Shown piece after piece: positions 58,876 through 64,000 of a DNA stretch of 64,000 bases. Location of the stretch: contig VCAZ01000096.1 in NCBI GenBank assembly GCA_005784505.1, forward strand, positions 397,494 through 461,493, written 5' to 3'. The notes under the pieces were generated by a model that worked only from the letters and a program-made list of their open reading frames with translations, had not been told where the DNA came from and did not search any database. How positions within the stretch are numbered: the stretch's first letter is position 1; every line of letters starts with the position of its first letter. The translations under genes were made by a program, and so were the position numbers. This DNA comes from Bagarius yarrelli. Lineage: Eukaryota > Chordata > Actinopteri > Siluriformes > Sisoridae.

Positions 58876-60124
58876 ATATTATATTATTGAGTAGGCATGA
58901 AGGGCCTTTATCTAACGCCTACTTTATTCTGCTGCCATATATGTGGACACACCCAAGGTGGACTTCCACTGTGGGTAAAATTGGGTCACCGAGGTCTTTA
59001 AAAAAAAATTGATCCAAATACCTAGAAAAGGTTTTTCTCTTTTTAGGATTTGGTGATGAATTACAATTTTTTCTAATATTTTAGCACGTTTATCTGCATT
59101 TTGGCCTCAAAAACCAATACTGGTCACATAAGCACGCAGCCACTTCCCTTATGCAGCATACAGCCACCATGAATGTGACCTCAGCCTAGTTACAAATTTT
59201 TAAAGTAGTAAATGTTGTGGTATTTCTTTAAATTTTTAAACTTAAACTTAAATTTTCAACTACTACTATAAATGTCACCGTGTGTCTCTAGAAAACCTAA
59301 TGCACACATTAACACATTTAACTGTAGATTAGAAATGCAAGTGCATAAATGTCAGGTATTAGTGTCAGTGTTACATGCACGCTATTTCCTGTATTGAAAT
59401 ATGCTGCCATCTAGTGGACATTAAAATTACGATCCAAACTAAACAACTGGAACTGGAAATTGGGTTCAAGGCCTGAATTTGGTTTACTTAAAGAGGTGGA
59501 CATATTATGTGTTTACAGGTCAAAGCTTGTCTGTTAACACATAATCGGTCCACTCCTTTAAGTAAACCAAATTCATTCATTCAGCAAAATAAACCTGTAA
59601 CAAAACTGACTTAATTGATCAAATCTAGACCCACAATATACCTCCTCAATCCAAAACGCAGTTTATTTCATATATATATTTATTTCATATTCGTCTTATT
59701 AAAAGGCTATATAGGCTTAATTATTATTAATTATTAAAAGGCTATATAGACTCAATAAACACTGTATTAAACATTATGTAAACCAATATTCTAAATAGCC
59801 AATCATGTGGTGTAAGTAAAATAAATTAAACCATGCACATACAGGACAGAGGCTTATACGTTTTAAATCAGCTGCATTGAGTATTTCTAAAACTGTTGAT
59901 CTCCCAAAATTGTTATTCTCAACGGTCTTGAATTTGGTTCTTTAAAGAAAAAACATTTAGAGTGGAACAGCATTGTCTTGTTGATGAGAGAAGTCATCTG
60001 AGAATAAACACTGACTTAGGACCGTAGAACATTGAGGTTTCAGACATCAGGGTCCACTTCTGTCAGCAAAAGAATAGAATGTTGAGGCTGCTGTGGGCAC
60101 ATGCTTTTAAAAACGAAACTGGAT
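58876..60124. other. Intergenic DNA with one hairpin
   Basis: No gene supported. The only structured element is the imperfect inverted repeat at 59,475-59,574. Confidence 0.5.
59475..59574. repeat. 39-bp imperfect inverted repeat
   Basis: The left arm 59,475-59,513 starts GAATTTGGTTTACTTAAAG; the right arm 59,536-59,574 ends CTTTAAGTAAACCAAATTC. A 22-base loop separates them. About five mismatches fall in two small clusters. Confidence 0.9.
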
Positions 60125-61615
60125 GAGAAATCTGAACAAACTGAAAAGTTGAAAACCACTGGACCCATTACAGTTTGCGTACCGTACAAACCGTTCCACG
60201 GACGACGCTATTGCCACAACTCTCCACCTGCCCCTCACACACATGGACAATAAAGACACATACGTATGAATGCTGTTCATAGACTTTAGTTCAGCATTTA
60301 ACACAATCATCCCTCAGCATCTGATCGAGAAGCTGAGCCTGCTGGGCCTAAACAATTCCATCTGCAACTGGATCCTGGACTTTCTGACGGGAAGACCTCA
60401 GTCAGTCCGGATTGGAAGCAGCAGCATCAGCATCCAGCACCACCACACTAAGCACTGGGGCCCCGCAGAGCGGCGTGCTGAGTCCACTGCTGTGTTTACT
60501 CTGCTGACTCATGACTGTGCAGCAATGCACAGCTCAAATCACATCATCAAGTTCGCTGATGAAACAACCGTGGTGGGTCTCATCAGCAAGAACGACGAGT
60601 CAGCATACAGAAAGGAGGTGAAACAGCTAACAGCTTGGTGTAAAGCCAATAACCTGTTTCTGAACGTTGACAAGACTAAGGAGATAGTTGTTGACTTCAG
60701 GAAAACAAAGAGCGACCACTCTCCGCTGAACATCGACGGCTCCTCAGTAGAGATTGTCAAGGACACTAAATTTCTTGGTGTCCACCTGACGGAGAACCTC
60801 ACCTGGTCACTCAACACCAGCTCCCATTAGCAAAAAGCCAAGCAGAAGCCCCTCTAGCTCTACTTAGCGCCTCTACTTCGTGCGAAGACTGAGGAAAGCC
60901 CACCTTCCCACCTTCCACCTCCCATCCTGACAATGTTCTACAGAGGGACCATCGAGAGCATTCTGAGCAGCTGCATCACTGCCTGGTTCAGGAACTGCAC
61001 TGTTTCAGATGGCAAGACCCTGCATAGGACAGTGAGAACATCTGAGAAGAGAGCAATCATCATATATCAAGAGAAGACACTCATTAACAGAAACACTGAG
61101 AAGATCACAGAGAAGATCATTCCATATATAACGGACATCTACACCACACGCTACAAGCTACACGCACTCCCCACACGCTAACATCCGCAAAGCTAACAGC
61201 ATTGTGGAGAACCCCCCCCCACACACCCCCTCACACTCACTCTTTACACTCCTGCCCTCTGGGAGAAGATACCCAGATACCGCAGCATTCGGACCCTCAC
61301 AACCCGAATGTGTAACAGTTTCTTTTTCTACCTCATCTACAGTATGGTTGGCGCTATTCCGTTATGTCCCGTCCTTTACTGTCTTTTTGCACTGTCCTTG
61401 TAATGTTTGTATTGTTTATTGTTTGTTTATGCACTGTCTGCACTGACATGCACTTTATGTCTATCCTGTTTAGTTGCTCTTTGTTGTTTTGTAAATTCTA
61501 TGTTTTGTGTAGCACCAGGGGGTCTTGGAGAAACGTTATTTCATCTCACTGTGTACGGCATCTGCTATATATGGGTGAAATGACAATAAAGCTCCTTGAA
61601 CTTGAACTTGAAAAG
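60125..61615 (+). mobile_element. LINE family 2: RT domain to 3' end
   Basis: RT blocks in order: PLDPLQFAYRTNRSTDDAIA (about 60,158), MLFIDFSSAFNTIIPQHLIE (60,270; the first catalytic-Asp motif FIDFSSAF), WILDFLTGRPQSVRIGSSS, IIKFADETTVVGLIS (YADD-equivalent, degenerated to FADE), FLNVDKTKEIVVDFRKT and KFLGVHLTENLTWSLNTSS. Then, in other frames, MFYRGTIESILSSCITAWF and LLPSGRRYPD. Ends GACAATAAAGCTCCTTGAAC plus TTGAAC repeats. Frames break near 60,450 and 60,830. The endonuclease is absent. Confidence 0.9.
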
Positions 61616-63780
61616 TTAGTAACGCTATCTCAAATATTTAATGTTAATGTTAAAGTAAAAAGGCAGGAATGCATTTAATAAACCATGAACAGTGAATTAA
61701 AGTTAATTGTGGGTTTAATAGTAGTAATTAAGTAATCAATGTAATCGTTTAAATATTTCAGCCATTAATATTAATCAAAAAGGATGTAAAAGGATTGGCT
61801 GTAATACATACATGGCATGACATACATCGCAACAGTCCAAATACATGAGGCCAAAAATATTTATTTAATATTGATTCGCTAACCAATGTGGAAAAGTGAC
61901 ATCATGATTTTATGTCAGCACTAGTATAACCAGTGGACGAGGAATTGAGATTGAGGACAATATTTTCAGATACTGTCTTTTCAACTTTATATGCCAGCTG
62001 TGTAACATTGGCATCAGTAAATCTGGGTATAAGTTTGGAATAAACACAGGATTCCAGGCTAACTTTCAGAAGATTCAGAAACTCTGATTCAATAAATAAA
62101 GTTTGTGTTACTCATTTTGTCTGAACAACATTTCCAATTTTCCTCTCGTTAAAATCTTAACTTCTAAAAATGCTACAGCAATTTTTAAAAAAACAACAGC
62201 AACTTCTGCAATGGCAGCAGTAACAGAAGTATTGTTTTTACATGATGCTTAATACATAATATAGCGTTTTTTGCTTGTAAGTGCAGGTCAGAAATGACTG
62301 CTATATTAGACTAAACAATACAAAGAACTACTGTGTGCACCTGTGCTGCCTGTAGCTGTTGTGTTTGGGGGTCAGTCATTACCACTGCGGTTCTCTTGCT
62401 AGTGGAGGTGTTGTGTCGAACTCTGTTAGTGTCCAACAGCGGCAATATAGAAGAAAACAACTCATTTAAATACATAAAAGCCACTGCTGCCATCATCTCT
62501 GCCTGAAATTACGAGACGACAAACATAAAAATTCTCACTCTTTTGTTTAAAACATAGAGGTTGGTTGCAAGCAGAACTTCAATAAACATAAAGACAACAA
62601 ACCACCAAACAGACTAAATAAAACTTGGCAGAGAACAGGGCAAAAGAACAAAACAAGAAACTACTGTTAGTTTAAGAATACAAAAATATAGAGACACATG
62701 TTTAAAATCAAAGTAACAGATGACATGGATGTGTATATATTTATTTACACAAACTAACAAGGGAAACAAGCAACATCTGAAGACAATGAGAGAACAATCA
62801 ACCAATGACAGGACTGGGAAGAATCACAAGATGTAACCACATGACAAAGACAAACACTGTCCACATGACCTGAAGTCACAAAGGCTGAAAGTCCCTGGGT
62901 TGCCCAGAGTTGGTCTGGTGGGGTAACACACCCAGTACCCCTTACAGTTAGGGACTAACAGACAAAAATATTTACTTTTATATAAATAAATTTCTCAATG
63001 AAATAAACGTGAACGCTGACAGGATATCAGTTCTCAACATATTCTGCTTCATCTTGGTCAAGTCATATACTGGAACATGACAATGAGTAGATAAAAACCG
63101 ACATCTTTTGATATGGATTTTCTTTTTTTTCCCCCTTTTTTTTACGGTTTGACTATTAAAAAATTACAAAGTAAGTATAAATAGTATGGTTCCAGGTAGT
63201 GTGAATGGAATTTGGACTACATCTGCTATTTTAATAAGGACAGCAGCTTGAATTTATACTTGGATAATGTTTAACCTGAATGATGTTTAATAAGTGCCGC
63301 GTCTCTTTAAACACATGAAAAGTGCCGCGTCTCTGCTTTCCACTACTTCCGCATATGATGTGTCGTCTCTTCCTCATAGGATAGTAGGGATTAGTAGGTC
63401 ACGTGTCAAGTGCTTTAAATAAATACTTGTATTTAAAAAAAACATTGTTTCTTCATATTTAGTATGTGATTTTGGACGGAGCCTAAATCTTTTTTTTTTT
63501 TTAGCGCTCTGTTATTCCTCTACCGCAATTATACATCAGTTATGTGCACACCATTAGACTGTCCGGATGCTACACTTTCCGCTTTATAGTTCCACCTTTT
63601 GCGTCCTGTCAACATCACGTTATTAATTAACATTCATAAATAGAAATTCAGGATCCTATTCATCGCAATGCATCGAAGAATCGATTTTTTTCCCACCCCT
63701 AGCACATACTATACACACAAACTGTAAGTTATCCAGGTCCTTTAAATAAACGTACAAGTGTCAAATAAATAAATAAAAAG
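61616..63780. other. Intergenic DNA, no gene seen
   Basis: AT-rich. The 62,311-62,496 and 62,614-62,805 minus frames have no recognised domain. A 15-base direct repeat (AAGTGCCGCGTCTCT) occurs twice at about 63,292 and 63,320. AATCGATTTTTTTCCCACCC at about 63,680 resembles the dispersed repeat in the intron at 34.1 kb. Confidence 0.5.
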
Positions 63781-63816
63781 ACAGATAACAGTATCAATGG
63801 CCCTCAACACAAAGTT

Positions 63817-63822
63817 TTTATT
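63817..63822 (-). promoter_or_regulatory. Candidate poly(A) signal at window end
   Basis: AATAAA on the minus strand, about 103 bases downstream of the TAA of the possible terminal exon at 63,925. Confidence 0.45.
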
Positions 63823-63924
63823 AAAAATATAACAATGAAATATCATTGGATCCTTCAGACGACTCTCTTCTATTGCCCTGAGCATCTGTAAGGATCATCA
63901 GCTCTTCATACTGTTCAGGGCAGT

Positions 63925-64000
63925 TTATACATTAGCTATAATGCCAGTGACTGTTTCTTCAAACTCTATAAAGCCTGCTGTTCCTCTGGTCTCTAATGAC
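63925..64000 (-). CDS. Possible last coding exon of an unidentified gene (partial)
   Basis: The minus-strand frame entering from beyond the window encodes 24 residues (TRGTAGFIEFEETVTGIIAN near the end, then Val and TAA). It is followed at a normal distance by AATAAA. The flanking DNA looks non-repetitive and less AT-rich than its surroundings, as expected for an exon with 3' UTR. The GFIEFEE stretch faintly recalls the second half of an EF-hand loop, but the acidic first half is missing, so I do not assign a family. A 24-codon frame could also be chance. Confidence 0.35.
   Translation of the reverse strand, partial: SLETRGTAGFIEFEETVTGIIANV

Noticed and set aside
60539..60817. Minus-strand 92-codon frame
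   Set aside because: It is the antisense shadow of the LINE reverse transcriptase on the plus strand.

Overview
The window is vertebrate nuclear DNA from a ray-finned (teleost) fish. The evidence is two intron-split CXCR3-type chemokine receptor genes, exons of a fish-type multi-CTLD C-type lectin, and a typical teleost repeat load: L2-clade, RTE/Rex3-like and a second non-LTR family, Ty3/gypsy and DIRS retroelements, Tc1-derived DNA elements and tRNA-derived SINEs. The species cannot be read from the sequence. Most long open frames here are decayed transposons or simple-repeat artefacts.

Layout. 0-10.2 kb is a graveyard of nested retroelements: a non-LTR fragment on the minus strand, L2 3' ends, a DIRS RNase H/tyrosine-recombinase remnant, a broken gypsy gag-pol, four L2-clade pieces, two patches of a 31-bp satellite and a ~21-bp minisatellite. 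10.25-19.06 kb is one very large AT-rich minisatellite built on a 22-bp unit, with higher-order duplications and a small L2 tail lodged inside. 19-24 kb is AT-rich intergenic DNA with truncated LINE tails. 24.1-25.4 kb holds minus-strand exons of a C-type lectin with a stop and several frame breaks. A 641-base assembly gap follows, then a long L2 copy to 30.9 kb.

33.0-51.7 kb is the gene-bearing core: two CXCR3-family receptors in convergent (tail-to-tail) orientation. The plus-strand gene (32,997-35,693, 364 aa) has DLY instead of the G-protein-coupling DRY motif, so it resembles the atypical, scavenging Cxcr3.3 described in zebrafish. The minus-strand gene (51,692-39,881, 358 aa) keeps DRY and looks signalling-competent. 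Both are split at the same place in the same phase, so they are tandem duplicates. The minus gene's intron has grown to about 10.7 kb, mainly by a 4.2-kb L2 copy lying antisense to it plus SINEs, a MITE and duplicated segments. In zebrafish, regular and atypical Cxcr3 receptors act antagonistically on shared ligands in macrophages. The pair here may work the same way, but that is inference.

51.7-64 kb is mostly intergenic: SINEs, a decayed Tc1, a Tc1-like MITE, a long imperfect hairpin, and a second non-LTR LINE copy. At the very end there is a possible last coding exon, with a poly(A) signal, of an unidentified minus-strand gene.
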